64,000 nucleotides of DNA from Rhizobium mesoamericanum STM3625 (GCF_000312665.1 NZ_HF536772.1:2849380-2913379); one strand, 5' to 3'; positions 50,800-61,287 are shown, counted from the stretch's first letter. Notes: generated by a model from the sequence alone, not told the origin. Translations and numbers: made by a program.

Positions 50800-52728
50800 T
50801 TGATCGCCTTGGTAATGAGGTCTGCAGCGGCAGCGCGTTTTGCGTCGCTTTCCACCGATTTTGGAGGAAGCGTCCAGGCCCCTGCTATACGCAGAGCGCT
50901 TGAGGTCGTTCTTTGCGCCCTGCTTGCTCTCTTTACTACAGCTGCCGTCGAGATAATCGCCCGCGACGGGCTGACCGACGTGCGCGAGTTCCTGACGTCA
51001 CCGGCACGTCCCGGAATGACGACAATCGCGATGTTGACCGTCCTGATGCTGTCGCTCGATGCCGCCCTGGGAAGGCGATTCGTCTCGGCCCTGATCGTTC
51101 TGCCTCTGGTCTTTGTTCCCGCCATTGTCTCCAATCAGAAGCAACATTACCTCACGGACCCGCTATATCCATCCGACCTCCTTTTCGGACGCCAGATCAT
51201 CGAACTGCTTCCTGTCATGGTACGCGACCGCCCTTGGAGCGCCGTTGCGATGGTTGTCGGGATCATTCTTTCCGCTGGCTCGATTATCATCCTCTGGCGG
51301 TTCGCCTGGCGCCACTTCCCACACCTCTCCAGGACCTCTCGCCTGCGCCGGCTCTGTGTCGGAGTGCCCATTATCGCGGCTTTCGGCTCTTTGATGGACT
51401 ATTCCCAGTATTCTTTTATCCGCGACCGCCTTCAGGTGGTTCCGATGATGTGGGACCAGAAGGAAAACTACCGCAGCAACGGCTTCATCCTTGCCTTCAT
51501 TTTCAATATTCCTATGGCCGATGTGGCAGCGCCGCCCGGCTTCGGTCCGCAGGCGCTTGATGCCATCCCGAACCGCAATTATGGCTACCTGAGCGGCCCG
51601 CGCGAAAAACCCGACGTGATCATGCTGATGAGTGAATCGTTCTGGGATCCGACCCGGCTGAAGACGCTCACCCTTTCGCCCGATCCTATGCCGACTATCC
51701 GGGCCATACAGTCTGGCTACGTCTTCTCGCCGGAGTTCGGCGGTATGACCGCCAATGTCGAATTTGAGGCGTTGACAGGCTTTTCCAATGCCTTCCTTCC
51801 CTACGGCAGCATCCCCTATCAGCAATACGTCCGTCACGACGTCCCCTCGCTTGCCACCTTCTTCCGTAGCCAAGGCTATGCGGCACGTTCGCTTCATCCA
51901 TTCAGCGGCTGGTTCTGGAATCGCAATGAGGTCTACAGGGACTTCGGTTTCGAGCAATTCCGCTCCGAAGAAACTATGCCTCCAATGGAAAAGAGGGGCC
52001 TCTTCGCCTCAGACGAGTCCTTCATGAAGGAGATCATGAACGAGGCTGACGGTATCGATCGGCCGTTCTTCTTCTTCGCTGTCACCCTGCAGGGACATGG
52101 CCCGTACGAGCCAAACCGATACGCACGAAACACGATCGACATAAAGGGTAACCTGAACGATGCCGACCGCGCGACGCTTGGCACCTACACCCAGGGCGTT
52201 AAGGAAGCGGACGACAGCCTCAAGATGCTGATGGATTGGGCCGAAAAGCGCGAGCGTGAGACGATCATAGTGCTCTGGGGCGACCACCTGCCGCCGCTCG
52301 GCAACGTCTACACGGCGACCGGCTACATGTCGGATCAGGTTGCCACCCGCAAGGCATCGGCCAGCATCATGAAGCAGGAGCACGAGACCCCGCTCGTCAT
52401 TTGGTCGAACAAAAAGGGCAGCAAGAAGGACATAGGCACGATCAGTCCATCACTGCTTCCCTACCACCTTCTGAAGTTCGCCGGCTTCGAGCACCCCTAC
52501 TACACGGGCTTCCTCGGGCGCGTGCAGAGGAAGTATAGCGTCATCGATCGCTACCAGCTGATTGCGCGCGACAACACGCCCTCTCCCGATTGGGTTCTGA
52601 AGCCGAAGAGCCTCGATCCCCTCGTGCGCGACTACCGATACCTCCAGCACGACATCATGTTTGGCAAGGCTCAGACGCTCGATCGCTTCTTCCCACAGCA
52701 TGCTTGGCTGTATGCGCAAGGAACGTAA
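50800..52728 (+). CDS. LtaS/OpgB-type phosphoglycerol transferase (sulfatase family)
   Basis: A 642-residue membrane enzyme with about five N-terminal helices (from residue 36 to 200) and a periplasmic sulfatase-fold domain. Metal and catalytic motifs are MLMSESFWDP, GGMTANVEFEALTG (nucleophile threonine) and VLWGDHLPP. This is the layout of lipoteichoic-acid synthase and OpgB, and of the rhizobial enzymes that add phosphoglycerol to cyclic glucans, which is the most likely role here. TTG start with GGAG upstream; an ATG five codons later is an alternative. Confidence 0.82.
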   Translation: MIALVMRSAAAARFASLSTDFGGSVQAPAIRRALEVVLCALLALFTTAAVEIIARDGLTDVREFLTSPARPGMTTIAMLTVLMLSLDAALGRRFVSALIVLPLVFVPAIVSNQKQHYLTDPLYPSDLLFGRQIIELLPVMVRDRPWSAVAMVVGIILSAGSIIILWRFAWRHFPHLSRTSRLRRLCVGVPIIAAFGSLMDYSQYSFIRDRLQVVPMMWDQKENYRSNGFILAFIFNIPMADVAAPPGFGPQALDAIPNRNYGYLSGPREKPDVIMLMSESFWDPTRLKTLTLSPDPMPTIRAIQSGYVFSPEFGGMTANVEFEALTGFSNAFLPYGSIPYQQYVRHDVPSLATFFRSQGYAARSLHPFSGWFWNRNEVYRDFGFEQFRSEETMPPMEKRGLFASDESFMKEIMNEADGIDRPFFFFAVTLQGHGPYEPNRYARNTIDIKGNLNDADRATLGTYTQGVKEADDSLKMLMDWAEKRERETIIVLWGDHLPPLGNVYTATGYMSDQVATRKASASIMKQEHETPLVIWSNKKGSKKDIGTISPSLLPYHLLKFAGFEHPYYTGFLGRVQRKYSVIDRYQLIARDNTPSPDWVLKPKSLDPLVRDYRYLQHDIMFGKAQTLDRFFPQHAWLYAQGT

Positions 52729-52809
52729 AAGAGTGGCACAAACCCTCATTGCAATTTGAAAACATTACGGAATACTGGCGCCCGAGCGTTCTAGCATTCG
52801 GAGTCGGCC

Positions 52810-53334
52810 ATGCACAATCTATCGGACTTAATCCACCATCACTTCGATAAATCTGCTGACCAACTCGGCGACATCGAGAAGCGCGTTCTCGCAAAGGCCC
52901 ACGAGCGCAAGATAATCTCGACCGATATCAATGCGGCCTTGCAGGCGGAAGCATCCGCTGGAGAGCGCCTGGCGGATTCGATTGCCCGCGTCGGCGGCTC
53001 ATGGTCATTCATTGTCGCCTTCTTGCTGTTTTTGGTCTTCTGGTGCGTTGTAAACACCGTCGTTTTGCTTACCCGTGCCTTCGATCCCTATCCCTTCATC
53101 TTCCTCAATCTCGTGCTTTCGATGCTGGCCGCAATCCAGGCGCCCATCATCATGATGTCCCAGAACCGTCAAGCGGAGCGCGATCGTTTCGAGGCGGCCA
53201 AAGACTACGAAGTCAATCTCAAAGCAGAACTCGAAGTTCTTTCTCTTCATCAGAAGATAGACATGCGTGTGCTCACTGAAATTGCAGCATTGCGCGAGGA
53301 CATCGAGCGACTGAACCAGCGCCTGCCGAGTTGA
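52810..53334 (+). CDS. DUF1003 membrane protein
   Basis: A 174-residue protein with two adjacent membrane helices (about residues 66-88 and 96-118; SFIVAFLLFLVFWCVVNT, NLVLSMLAAIQAPIIMMSQNR). The ending MSQNRQAERDRFEAAKDYEVN and a C-terminal coiled coil are the DUF1003 signature. Function is unknown. GGAG precedes the ATG. Confidence 0.88.
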   Translation: MHNLSDLIHHHFDKSADQLGDIEKRVLAKAHERKIISTDINAALQAEASAGERLADSIARVGGSWSFIVAFLLFLVFWCVVNTVVLLTRAFDPYPFIFLNLVLSMLAAIQAPIIMMSQNRQAERDRFEAAKDYEVNLKAELEVLSLHQKIDMRVLTEIAALREDIERLNQRLPS

Positions 53335-53469
53335 TGGAACGATGTAGGCAACATCGCAGCTTAACTATGATTAGCAATTGACGATCCGCCAACCGAATCC
53401 CGTATTGAAACATCGCCGCAAATGTAAGAGGAGCAACTGAAACCAATTCGATGCGAGCGTGCAAAAACG

Positions 53470-54384
53470 ATGCTCACTGGCCGACCGCATACACGCGATG
53501 AAATCCTCCATCACCCGCTGTTTCTGTCGATCGAACGCCAGATCGCCCTTCATCTTATCGGCATCCATAAGCGAGCCCCACGCCTTGCCCGCCTTGCCGC
53601 CTCGCACCGCAAATGGCTGCTGACGCAGACACTATTTGCCATGCATATCGGACGAGATCGAGGCGATCCCGTTTCAGGATTAACGGCCGGCCGCCTGATG
53701 CGGGCCGCCAAAGAATTCGACCTCGCCAGCAAGAATACGGCAGCTTCGTTCCTGGCTGAACTCATCGCATACAAATTTCTGCGTGATGCTCCCGATGACA
53801 CGCCCGATCGGCGCCTTCGCCGCCTCGAGACAACCGAGGTCAGCGAGGAGGCGATGGCTTCGTGGTTCCAGGGACACATGGCCTGCCTTGATCAGCTCGA
53901 CGGCGGTAATCGTGCAAGCTTGACTGCCGACGAGCCCCGCCTCTTTCATCTCGCGCAGCCACGTGCTGTGTGCGCCCTTATTAGGGAGCCTGTCTGGAAG
54001 GAGCCGCGGACCAGCATCGGGCACTTTCTGTGGTCCGACATTGGCGGCCTCGTGCTGCACGATTTGATCAGCCGCCTTCCCGATGACGCACGCGATCAGG
54101 AACGCGTTCTGCTCAATAACGTGAGCACCACCGAGATCGCCAATGATTTCGGCATCTCGCTTACTAACCTGAAACGGATGTTCAAGAAGGTCGAAATGGA
54201 CAACCTGCTTGGCTGGGAAAGCCCCCGTCACCGAGGTTTACTGTGGCTCTCGCGCGCGTTCATCGAAGATTATTTCCATTGGCAGTCCGCTAAGTTCGCC
54301 GAATTGGACGCCGCGATCCACTGGGCGGCAAGCCAAATCGGTCGAGGCGTTCACCACGATGACGCGCCTGGCCACCATCCCTGA
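53470..54384 (+). CDS. Unrecognised protein, possible winged-helix regulator
   Basis: A 304-residue soluble protein that I do not assign to a family. It is rich in arginine and leucine. Around residue 220 the stretch NNVSTTEIANDFGISLTNLKRMFKKVE looks like a helix-turn-helix, and an earlier segment (LASKNTAASFLAELI) resembles another. The end is histidine and aspartate rich. It could be a DNA-binding regulator, but no partner gene points to a target. The ribosome site is weak. The terminator downstream is shared with the DAHP synthase gene. Confidence 0.6.
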   Translation: MLTGRPHTRDEILHHPLFLSIERQIALHLIGIHKRAPRLARLAASHRKWLLTQTLFAMHIGRDRGDPVSGLTAGRLMRAAKEFDLASKNTAASFLAELIAYKFLRDAPDDTPDRRLRRLETTEVSEEAMASWFQGHMACLDQLDGGNRASLTADEPRLFHLAQPRAVCALIREPVWKEPRTSIGHFLWSDIGGLVLHDLISRLPDDARDQERVLLNNVSTTEIANDFGISLTNLKRMFKKVEMDNLLGWESPRHRGLLWLSRAFIEDYFHWQSAKFAELDAAIHWAASQIGRGVHHDDAPGHHP

Positions 54385-54452
54385 CAAAGATCAATGGGTT
54401 GCCGAAAAAATGCGGCCGCCGCCCGCTCTTACCGATGCGTTCTTCATTCCAT

Positions 54453-54484
54453 AAAAAAGCCCGGCGTTGACCGGGCTCCTTTTA
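54453..54484. terminator. Bidirectional terminator before the DAHP synthase gene end
   Basis: Hairpin AGCCCGG / CCGGGCT with a six-base loop. The minus-strand reading ends in TTTTTT, so it mainly serves the DAHP synthase gene; the plus reading has CCTTTT. Confidence 0.85.
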
Positions 54485-54499
54485 TCAGTCTTGCGCAGA

Positions 54500-55873
54500 T
54501 CAGCCGTTGGCGGCCATCCGCTTTTCGTCGCGGCCACCCTTCATGCGCTCGGCCAGAAGGAAGGCAAGCTCCAGCGCCTGGTCGGCATTGAGACGCGGGT
54601 CGCAATGCGTATGGTAGCGATCGTGCAGGTCCTCTGCTGTCACAGCGCGCGCGCCGCCGGTGCACTCCGTCACGTCTTTGCCGGTCATCTCGATATGGAT
54701 GCCGCCCGGATGCGAACCCTCAGCGCGATGGATCTGGAAGAAGCTCTCGACTTCCGACAGGATCCGCTCGAACGGACGCGTCTTGTAGTGGTTGAGCGTG
54801 ATCGTGTTGCCGTGCATCGGATCGCATGACCAGACGACCTTGCGCCCCTCGCGCTCGACCGCGCGGATGAGGCGCGGCAGATGCTCGGCGACCTTGTCGT
54901 GGCCGAAGCGGCAGATCAGCGTCAACCGGCCCGCTTCGTTCTCCGGATTGAGAATATCGATTAGGTTCAAAAGGTCGTCCGCCTGCAAAGACGGGCCGCA
55001 CTTGAGACCGATCGGATTCTTGATGCCGCGGCAGTATTCGACGTGGGCATGGTCGGCCTGGCGCGTGCGGTCGCCGATCCAGATCATGTGGCCTGAAGTC
55101 GCGTACCAATCGCCAGACGTCGAGTCGACGCGCGTCAGCGCTTCTTCGTAGCCAAGCAGCAACGCTTCATGACTGGTGAAGAAATCCGTCTCGCGCAGGC
55201 TCGGATTGTTTTCCGAGGTGATGCCGATCGCCTTCATGAAGTCCATGGTCTCGCTGATGCGGCTGGCAAGCTTGCGGTAACGCTCGCCCTGCGGGCTATC
55301 CTTGACGAAGCCGAGCATCCACTGATGCACGTTCTCTAGGTTGGCATACCCACCCATCGCGAAGGCACGCAGCAGATTGAGCGTTGCGGCCGACTGGCGG
55401 TACGCCATGGCCTGACGCTCGGGATTTGGAATGCGCGCATCCTCAGTGAACTCGATGCCGTTGATGATGTCACCGCGGTAGCTCGGCAGCGACACGCCAT
55501 CCTGTGTCTCAATGCCGGAAGAGCGCGGCTTAGCGAACTGGCCAGCTATGCGACCGACCTTGACGACCGGAAGCTGCGCACCGAATGTCAGTACGACGGC
55601 CATCTGCAGGAAGGCGCGAAAGAAGTCGCGGATATTGTCGGCACCGTGCTCGGCAAAGCTCTCGGCGCAATCGCCGCCCTGCAGGAGGAAGCCGTTGCCT
55701 TCAGCGACATTGGCGAGGTGCTTCTTGAGACGGCGTGCTTCCCCCGCAAAGACGAGCGGCGGATAGGATGCGAGCTGGGCTTCCGTTGCTGCCAATGCCG
55801 CCTGGTCCGGATAGTCCGGAACCTGCTGGATCGGTTTCTGCCGCCAACTGCTCGGGGTCCAATTCTGTGCCAT
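54500..55873 (-). CDS. Class II 3-deoxy-7-phosphoheptulonate synthase (DAHP synthase)
   Basis: Condenses phosphoenolpyruvate and erythrose 4-phosphate, the first step of aromatic amino acid synthesis. The 457-residue plant-like class II enzyme has [11 protein letters not shown] near residue 67, [28 protein letters not shown] and [13 protein letters not shown]. The ATG with AGGTGAG upstream was chosen over a GTG-type extension. Monocistronic with its own terminator. Confidence 0.95.
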   Translation of the reverse strand: MAQNWTPSSWRQKPIQQVPDYPDQAALAATEAQLASYPPLVFAGEARRLKKHLANVAEGNGFLLQGGDCAESFAEHGADNIRDFFRAFLQMAVVLTFGAQLPVVKVGRIAGQFAKPRSSGIETQDGVSLPSYRGDIINGIEFTEDARIPNPERQAMAYRQSAATLNLLRAFAMGGYANLENVHQWMLGFVKDSPQGERYRKLASRISETMDFMKAIGITSENNPSLRETDFFTSHEALLLGYEEALTRVDSTSGDWYATSGHMIWIGDRTRQADHAHVEYCRGIKNPIGLKCGPSLQADDLLNLIDILNPENEAGRLTLICRFGHDKVAEHLPRLIRAVEREGRKVVWSCDPMHGNTITLNHYKTRPFERILSEVESFFQIHRAEGSHPGGIHIEMTGKDVTECTGGARAVTAEDLHDRYHTHCDPRLNADQALELAFLLAERMKGGRDEKRMAANG

Positions 55874-56163
55874 CTCACTCACCTGTTTCAGCATCCGGTT
55901 CAGTCCGGATGTTCCGTCCTAAAAATGTTGCGCGGCTTATAAACCTTTAGCGCCATCTTGCATAGCGGCGTTCCGCTCTTTGGCGCTCCGGCTTTATGTC
56001 GAGAACAACAGACAATAATAAAGGAAATCCGCGCTGGGTTTTCAAAGGCCAGACGCGCGATTAATGGTCAATATACCAAGACAGTTTGTATCTAATTTAG
56101 GCTTTTGCCGTAGAAACACCGTCAATTCTAATGGCGCGTCATGAGGACCCCGCTTGATCACCG

Positions 56164-57534
56164 ATGGTATGGTGTAACCGTGGGATTGATTTCGTGCGCA
56201 GCTTGCATCGTTTCTGCACTGACCGTTCTGGCAACTTCGGCATGCTCACGGCCATCCTGATGGTGCCGCTCCTCGGCTCCGCGGGCGTGGCCGTCGACTT
56301 CGCTCATGCCTTGAGCCTGCGGACACAACTTTACGCCGCTGCCGACGCCGCTGCCGTTGGTGCAATCGCGGAAAAATCCGCGGCCGCTTCTGCCGCAATG
56401 AAAATGACCGCCGATGGCGCAGTCTCCGTCGGGCAGGACGACGCGCGCAATATCTTCGTCAGCCAGATGCAGGGCGAATTGACGGCAAGCCAAGTTGCAG
56501 TCGACATCAAGGTGAACAAGGCAGCAAACAAACTCAACGCGTCCGTATCCTTCAGCGCCGCCGTCCCGACGACGTTCATGCAGATTTTCGGACGAAAGAA
56601 CGTCGAAATATCAGGAACCGCGACAGCGACGATTGAGACAGCGTCCTTCATGGATTTCTATATTCTGATCGACAACACGCCATCGATGGGTGTCGGGGCG
56701 ACGCCGACCGACGTCGCCACCATGGTAGATCTCACGAAAAACAACAAATCGAACGCCTCCTGCGCCTTTGCCTGCCATGAGAGCGGCACAAACAAGGGCA
56801 AGGATTACTATGCACTTGCCAAGAAGAACAAAGTGACGATGCGCATCGATGTCGTGCGCCAGGCTACGCAGGCACTGACTGCGACCGCCAAGGCCGATCC
56901 CGACAATCAATTTCGTATGGCGGTCTATACCTTCGGTGCGAAAGCCGAGGCGGCGGGGCTGAGTGAAATCGTTCCGCTTACGGGCGACCTTGACAAGGTG
57001 GGCAGCAAGGTCTCAGAAAAAACGGCCAATCCTCAAGCGGGCGACAGCGAATACGTCCTCGACCTGATGACCATCCCGCAGCAGGGCTACAATGACGACA
57101 CCCAGACGAGCTTCGATAGCGCGCTGACCCTGCTCAAGAGCAAGATCCCGGCCGGAGGCTCAGGAACAAGCGCCGCCGATACACAGAAGATCGTTTTCTT
57201 CGTGTCCGACGGTGTCGGCGACAGTTACAAGGCATCGAATTGCACAAAGAAAACGACCGGCAGCCGCTGCCAAGAGCCGATCGATACCTCGTTCTGCCAG
57301 CCATTGAAGGACAAAGGCATCAAGATCGCGGTACTCTACACGACTTATCTGCCGTTACTCACCAACAACTGGTACAATACCTGGATCAAACCCTTCCAGG
57401 CCGAAATTCCGACGAAGATGCGGGATTGCGCGTCACCTGGGCTCTATTTCGAGGTGACACCCACCGAAGGTATCACGGACGCCATGAAGGCGCTTTTCCT
57501 AAAGGTCGTCCGCATGCCCCGCATCACCAGCTGA
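56164..57534 (+). CDS. TadG-like pilus assembly protein with VWA domain
   Basis: A 456-residue protein. An N-terminal type IV pilin-like hydrophobic segment (SGNFGMLTAILMVPLLGSAG, about residues 22-45) is followed by a pseudopilin-like region and a von Willebrand A domain with MIDAS-type DNTPSMGVG. Tad pilus clusters normally contain tadG, but no other Tad genes are here, so this is an orphan TadG-like protein; the partner is unknown. The ATG was used; a GTG ten codons later is an alternative. Confidence 0.78.
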   Translation: MVWCNRGIDFVRSLHRFCTDRSGNFGMLTAILMVPLLGSAGVAVDFAHALSLRTQLYAAADAAAVGAIAEKSAAASAAMKMTADGAVSVGQDDARNIFVSQMQGELTASQVAVDIKVNKAANKLNASVSFSAAVPTTFMQIFGRKNVEISGTATATIETASFMDFYILIDNTPSMGVGATPTDVATMVDLTKNNKSNASCAFACHESGTNKGKDYYALAKKNKVTMRIDVVRQATQALTATAKADPDNQFRMAVYTFGAKAEAAGLSEIVPLTGDLDKVGSKVSEKTANPQAGDSEYVLDLMTIPQQGYNDDTQTSFDSALTLLKSKIPAGGSGTSAADTQKIVFFVSDGVGDSYKASNCTKKTTGSRCQEPIDTSFCQPLKDKGIKIAVLYTTYLPLLTNNWYNTWIKPFQAEIPTKMRDCASPGLYFEVTPTEGITDAMKALFLKVVRMPRITS

Positions 57535-57540
57535 CCGGCG

Positions 57541-58926
57541 TCAAACACGAAGGCCGTCCCGAATGCGATAGCTCGGCGCATACATTGTGACGAGCTCTTC
57601 CGCTGCCGTCGGATGCACGGCCATTGTCCGGTCGAAATCGTCCTTTGTGCAGCCTGCCTTTAGCGTGATGCCGAGGATCTGCGCCATTTCTCCGGCATCG
57701 TGTCCGAGGATGTGCGCCCCGACGACCTTTCGGCTGGAAGCGTCGACAATCAGCTTCATGATCATCTTCTCGCTGCGCCCCGACAGCGTCGCCTTGAGCG
57801 GACGAAACTGCGCACGGTAAACCTCGAGCTCCTTGTAGCGCTTGCCCGCTTCTTCCTCAGTCAGGCCGACCGTGCCGATTTCAGGCTGCGAGAAAACGGC
57901 CGTTGCGATCGTCTCGTGATCCGGCTTGGTCGGGTTATCCTTGTACTCGGTTTCGATGAAGCACATCGCCTCATGGATCGCCACGGGCGTGAGTTGCACC
58001 CGATCGGTGACATCGCCCAACGCATAGATGTTCGGGATGCTGGTGCGCGAATATTCGTCGACCACCACGGCTCCGAGTTCGTCCGTCTTGACCCCGGCAG
58101 CCTCCAAACCAAGGCCCTGGGTATTCGGGATGCGTCCAAGAGCCAGCATGACAACATCCGCCGTAAGCGTGCCGTTGTTCAGCGTCTCGATTAAGAGACG
58201 GTCATCGCGCTTTTTTACCTTCTCGAGCGTGTCATGGCAGAGAATGCGGATGCCTTTGGCGACCATCGCCTCGTGCAGCCCCTGCCGAAGGTCATGATCG
58301 AAGCGAGAAAGGATCTCCGCGCCACGGTAAATCAGTGTCGTCTCGACGCCGAGACCATGAAAGATGTTGGCAAATTCCACGGCGATGTAGCCGCCGCCGG
58401 CAATAACGATCGCCTTCGGAAGCGCTTCCAGATGGAAGGCTTCATTGGACGAAATGCAGAGTTCATGCCCCGGCAACGCCGCGTGCGGATTTGGTCGGCC
58501 ACCGGTCGCGATCACGATTGTCTTGGCTGTTACCGTCTTGCCGGTGTTGACCAGTCGAACCGTATGCGAGTCGACCAGTTCGGCACGCGTTTCCAGGATC
58601 TCGGCGTTGGCACCGCTCAGACCCTTTTTATAGAGCCCCTCGAGGCGCGCGATCTCGTTGTCCTTGGCGGCAATCAACTTATTCCAATCGAAGGAGCTCT
58701 CGCCGACCGTCCAGCCGAACCCGGCAGCATCTTCGAAATGTTCGTGGAATTGAGCCGCGTAGACGAAAAGTTTCTTCGGGACGCAGCCGCGGATCACGCA
58801 AGTTCCGCCGTAGCGGTATTCCTCCGCAATCGCGACCTTCTTACCAAGCGAGGCTGCGACACGGGCGCTTCTAACGCCGCCTGAGCCACCGCCAATGACA
58901 AAGAGATCGTAATCGTAGGACGTCAT
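57541..58926 (-). CDS. gor: Glutathione-disulfide reductase
   Basis: Reduces glutathione disulfide with NADPH in the cytoplasm. The 461-residue flavoprotein has FAD-binding GGGSGGVRSARVAA at the N-terminus, redox cysteines in GGTCVIRGCVPKK, the NADPH-binding GGGYIAVEFANIF and the C-terminal VHPTAAEELVTM. GGAG precedes the ATG. Convergent with the TadG-like gene, six bases apart. Confidence 0.95.
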   Translation of the reverse strand: MTSYDYDLFVIGGGSGGVRSARVAASLGKKVAIAEEYRYGGTCVIRGCVPKKLFVYAAQFHEHFEDAAGFGWTVGESSFDWNKLIAAKDNEIARLEGLYKKGLSGANAEILETRAELVDSHTVRLVNTGKTVTAKTIVIATGGRPNPHAALPGHELCISSNEAFHLEALPKAIVIAGGGYIAVEFANIFHGLGVETTLIYRGAEILSRFDHDLRQGLHEAMVAKGIRILCHDTLEKVKKRDDRLLIETLNNGTLTADVVMLALGRIPNTQGLGLEAAGVKTDELGAVVVDEYSRTSIPNIYALGDVTDRVQLTPVAIHEAMCFIETEYKDNPTKPDHETIATAVFSQPEIGTVGLTEEEAGKRYKELEVYRAQFRPLKATLSGRSEKMIMKLIVDASSRKVVGAHILGHDAGEMAQILGITLKAGCTKDDFDRTMAVHPTAAEELVTMYAPSYRIRDGLRV

Positions 58927-58983
58927 GAGAAACTCCGGATGGAATCGGCTGGTGGGGTGACAGTGATATAGTATGGGCCGCGG

Positions 58984-59020
58984 CAAAAACAAAAGCCCGG
59001 ACGATGCCGGGCTTTTGCTC
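58984..59020 (-). terminator. Rho-independent terminator after the DUF2059 gene
   Basis: Hairpin CAAAAGCCCGG / CCGGGCTTTTG. On the minus strand it is followed by TTTTTG, 20 bases after the DUF2059 stop codon. Confidence 0.85.
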
Positions 59021-59036
59021 TTCTATCGTTGTACGC

Positions 59037-59624
59037 TCATGGCTTCGGCTTCGCAGCCGGCGTCGTGGCCTTTGGCGGCGTCGTTGCTGCCGGGTTTGCC
59101 GGATCGGCGGCCGGCGGCGGCGCCTTGATGATCTTGGCAAGCTCAGTGCTCGTCTGCTTTTGCAAGTCGCGGGAAATGCCCTGCGCCCAAATGTCTGCAG
59201 CCTTCACGGTTTCGCGCGATGCGATAGGACCATCCTTCAGCAGCTTCTTGCCAACCGGCGAGTTATAGAACTCGGCAATCGCGTTGAGCTCCTCGACGGA
59301 GAATGCCTTGGCATAGGTCAGCGCCGCTTCCTTTTCGAGATCGGCACGGCGGGGTGCGAGGGCCAACGCCTGCTTGTCAACCTCAGCCGTGATTGCGTCC
59401 TGGTAGTTCGGTGAGTCCTGGATTAGATCTGCCTTCAGGCGCTCCGCCAGGCCCGGCAGGATATTATCGAACTGCGCGGTGGCACCGATCGCGTCGATGG
59501 CGGCGCGGGCGGCCTTCAACTGCTCAGGAGAGGCTTCCTGCGCGTGTGCGGCAAAGCCGAATGCGACGCCCGAAAGAATAACGGTCGCAGCAGCAAAACG
59601 GCCAAGACCTGCAAATTTAATCAT
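59037..59624 (-). CDS. Exported DUF2059-family protein
   Basis: A 195-residue protein with a signal peptide (GRFAAATVILSGVAFGFAAHA). The mature domain matches DUF2059: YAKAFSVEELNAIAEFYNSPVGKKLL near residue 100, a segment shared by small periplasmic proteins of unknown role. The tail is proline and alanine rich. AGGAG lies eleven bases before the ATG. It follows rpiA by 17 bases and may share its transcript. Confidence 0.85.
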   Translation of the reverse strand: MIKFAGLGRFAAATVILSGVAFGFAAHAQEASPEQLKAARAAIDAIGATAQFDNILPGLAERLKADLIQDSPNYQDAITAEVDKQALALAPRRADLEKEAALTYAKAFSVEELNAIAEFYNSPVGKKLLKDGPIASRETVKAADIWAQGISRDLQKQTSTELAKIIKAPPPAADPANPAATTPPKATTPAAKPKP

Positions 59625-59641
59625 GAGTTTCAATGCTCCTG

Positions 59642-60340
59642 TTACCTGTTCGCCCACAGCGTGCGCGCACCTGCTGGACCTGCAATGATCGCAAGCGTCG
59701 CCATTTTGAGAAAGAGCCCGTGTTCAACGACTCCGGGTATTGAGTTCAGCTCGTTTGAAAGCGCCTCTGCATCAGGAATGCGGCCAAAAGATGCATCGAT
59801 GATGTAGTGGCCACCGTCCGTCATGAAGTCTTCGCCACCGGATTGGCGCAGCGTCAGACTGCCGCTCAATCCGAGTTTCGAGGCCTTCTTTTCAATTGTC
59901 ATGCGTGTCGACACAAGCCCGAACGGATTGACCTCGATCGGTAGCGCAAACGCGCCGAGCATCTCGACCAGTTTGCTCTCATCGGCAATCACGATCATGC
60001 GCTGAGATGCCGCAGCAACGATCTTTTCGCGCAGCAGCGCACCCCCGCCCCCCTTGATGAGGGTCAGGTCGGAATCGACCTCATCGGCGCCGTCGATCGT
60101 CAGATCGAGTTCCGGCAGCTCGTCAAGTGACTTCAGCGGGACGCCGAGTTCTACGCAGAGCCTTGCCGTGCGTTCGGATGTTGGCACCCCTTCGACCTTG
60201 AAGCCGGTTGCAACCTTCTCCGCCAGCAGCCGAACGAACTCCTCGGCAGTACTCCCGGTCCCGATTCCAAGCCGCATGCCATATTCGACATGAGCGAGTG
60301 CGGCCTCGGCGGCCTTGATCTTCATTTCGCGGGCATCCAT
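59642..60340 (-). CDS. rpiA: Ribose-5-phosphate isomerase A
   Basis: Interconverts ribose 5-phosphate and ribulose 5-phosphate in the pentose phosphate pathway. The 232-residue protein shows [37 protein letters not shown] and the catalytic-glutamate region typical of RpiA. The ATG of MDAREMKIK was chosen because homologues begin near it. Product could feed the neighbouring gph only indirectly. Confidence 0.95.
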   Translation of the reverse strand: MDAREMKIKAAEAALAHVEYGMRLGIGTGSTAEEFVRLLAEKVATGFKVEGVPTSERTARLCVELGVPLKSLDELPELDLTIDGADEVDSDLTLIKGGGGALLREKIVAAASQRMIVIADESKLVEMLGAFALPIEVNPFGLVSTRMTIEKKASKLGLSGSLTLRQSGGEDFMTDGGHYIIDASFGRIPDAEALSNELNSIPGVVEHGLFLKMATLAIIAGPAGARTLWANR

Positions 60341-60529
60341 GCGCCGCTGACTCCGATTATTGCGTTGGATGTGCTGTTTACACGGCTCGCTTGCCAAACG
60401 AAAGCCAAAATAGCGTAATGCTTTTCGAAAAGCCGTGGGCATCTACAACGGATCGCTTCTGCCGCGAACCGTTGCTTTTCCCGCCCTCATCACCTACTGC
60501 CGACAACATCATTTCTGAAAGGCGGAATC

Positions 60530-61234
60530 TTGAACCCAGCCCTCGTTGTATTCGATCTCGACGGAACACTACTCGATACGCACACCGACCTCGTCGAGAG
60601 CCTGAACCATACGATTGCAGCATTCGGCGTGGCACCCGTCAGCTACGACGACCTCACGCATCTTGTCGGACACGGCGCCAAGGTCATGATCGAGCGGGCC
60701 TGCGGACTTCGGGGACATCCGTTATCAGAGGACGAGCTCCCTGCCCTCCTTAACCGTTTCATTGCGCACTACACCGACACTATGCCGGGACATACGGCAC
60801 CTTACCCCGGCCTTGTCGAGGCAATGGATCGACTGACGAGTGCCGGCTGCAAACTTGCCATTTGCACCAATAAGCTCGAAGGTCTGGCGCGCAGCCTGAT
60901 CGAGAAGCTGGAACTCAGCCGCTACTTCGATGCCATTACCGGCGGCGACACCTTCCTAGTCAGAAAACCTGACGCCCAACATCTCCTCGGAACCATCGAC
61001 CGCGCAGGCGGTCACGCCCGCAACACCGTCATGATCGGCGATAGCATCAACGACATTCTTGTTGCCCGAAATGCCGGCGTGCCCTCGATCGCCGTGCCGT
61101 TCGGCTATTCCGACGTCCCCGTCGAGACACTAGGGGCGACCCGCGTGATCACACATTTCGACGAGCTCACGCCTGCGCTCGTGGACGAGTTGATCGCGGA
61201 CTTTGCCGCGAGGCCGACTGCCGCAGTAGGCTGA
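60530..61234 (+). CDS. gph: Phosphoglycolate phosphatase
   Basis: Removes phosphate from 2-phosphoglycolate, a by-product of DNA repair and RuBisCO. The 234-residue HAD enzyme has the nucleophile motif FDLDGTLLDT, the small cap domain (residues 16-90), TNKLEG, and GDSINDILVARNAG. The start is TTG with GGCGGAA upstream. Ends at a strong terminator. Confidence 0.92.
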   Translation: MNPALVVFDLDGTLLDTHTDLVESLNHTIAAFGVAPVSYDDLTHLVGHGAKVMIERACGLRGHPLSEDELPALLNRFIAHYTDTMPGHTAPYPGLVEAMDRLTSAGCKLAICTNKLEGLARSLIEKLELSRYFDAITGGDTFLVRKPDAQHLLGTIDRAGGHARNTVMIGDSINDILVARNAGVPSIAVPFGYSDVPVETLGATRVITHFDELTPALVDELIADFAARPTAAVG

Positions 61235-61239
61235 CACAA

Positions 61240-61268
61240 GAAAGGCGGCTCACCGGCCGCCTTTTTTC
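61240..61268. terminator. Terminator between gph and the L,D-transpeptidase gene
   Basis: Hairpin AAGGCGGC / GCCGCCTT followed by T6 on the plus strand; the minus reading has only CTTTCTT, so it chiefly serves gph. Confidence 0.88.
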
Positions 61269-61287
61269 ATTACGTCCGCAGGCGGAA

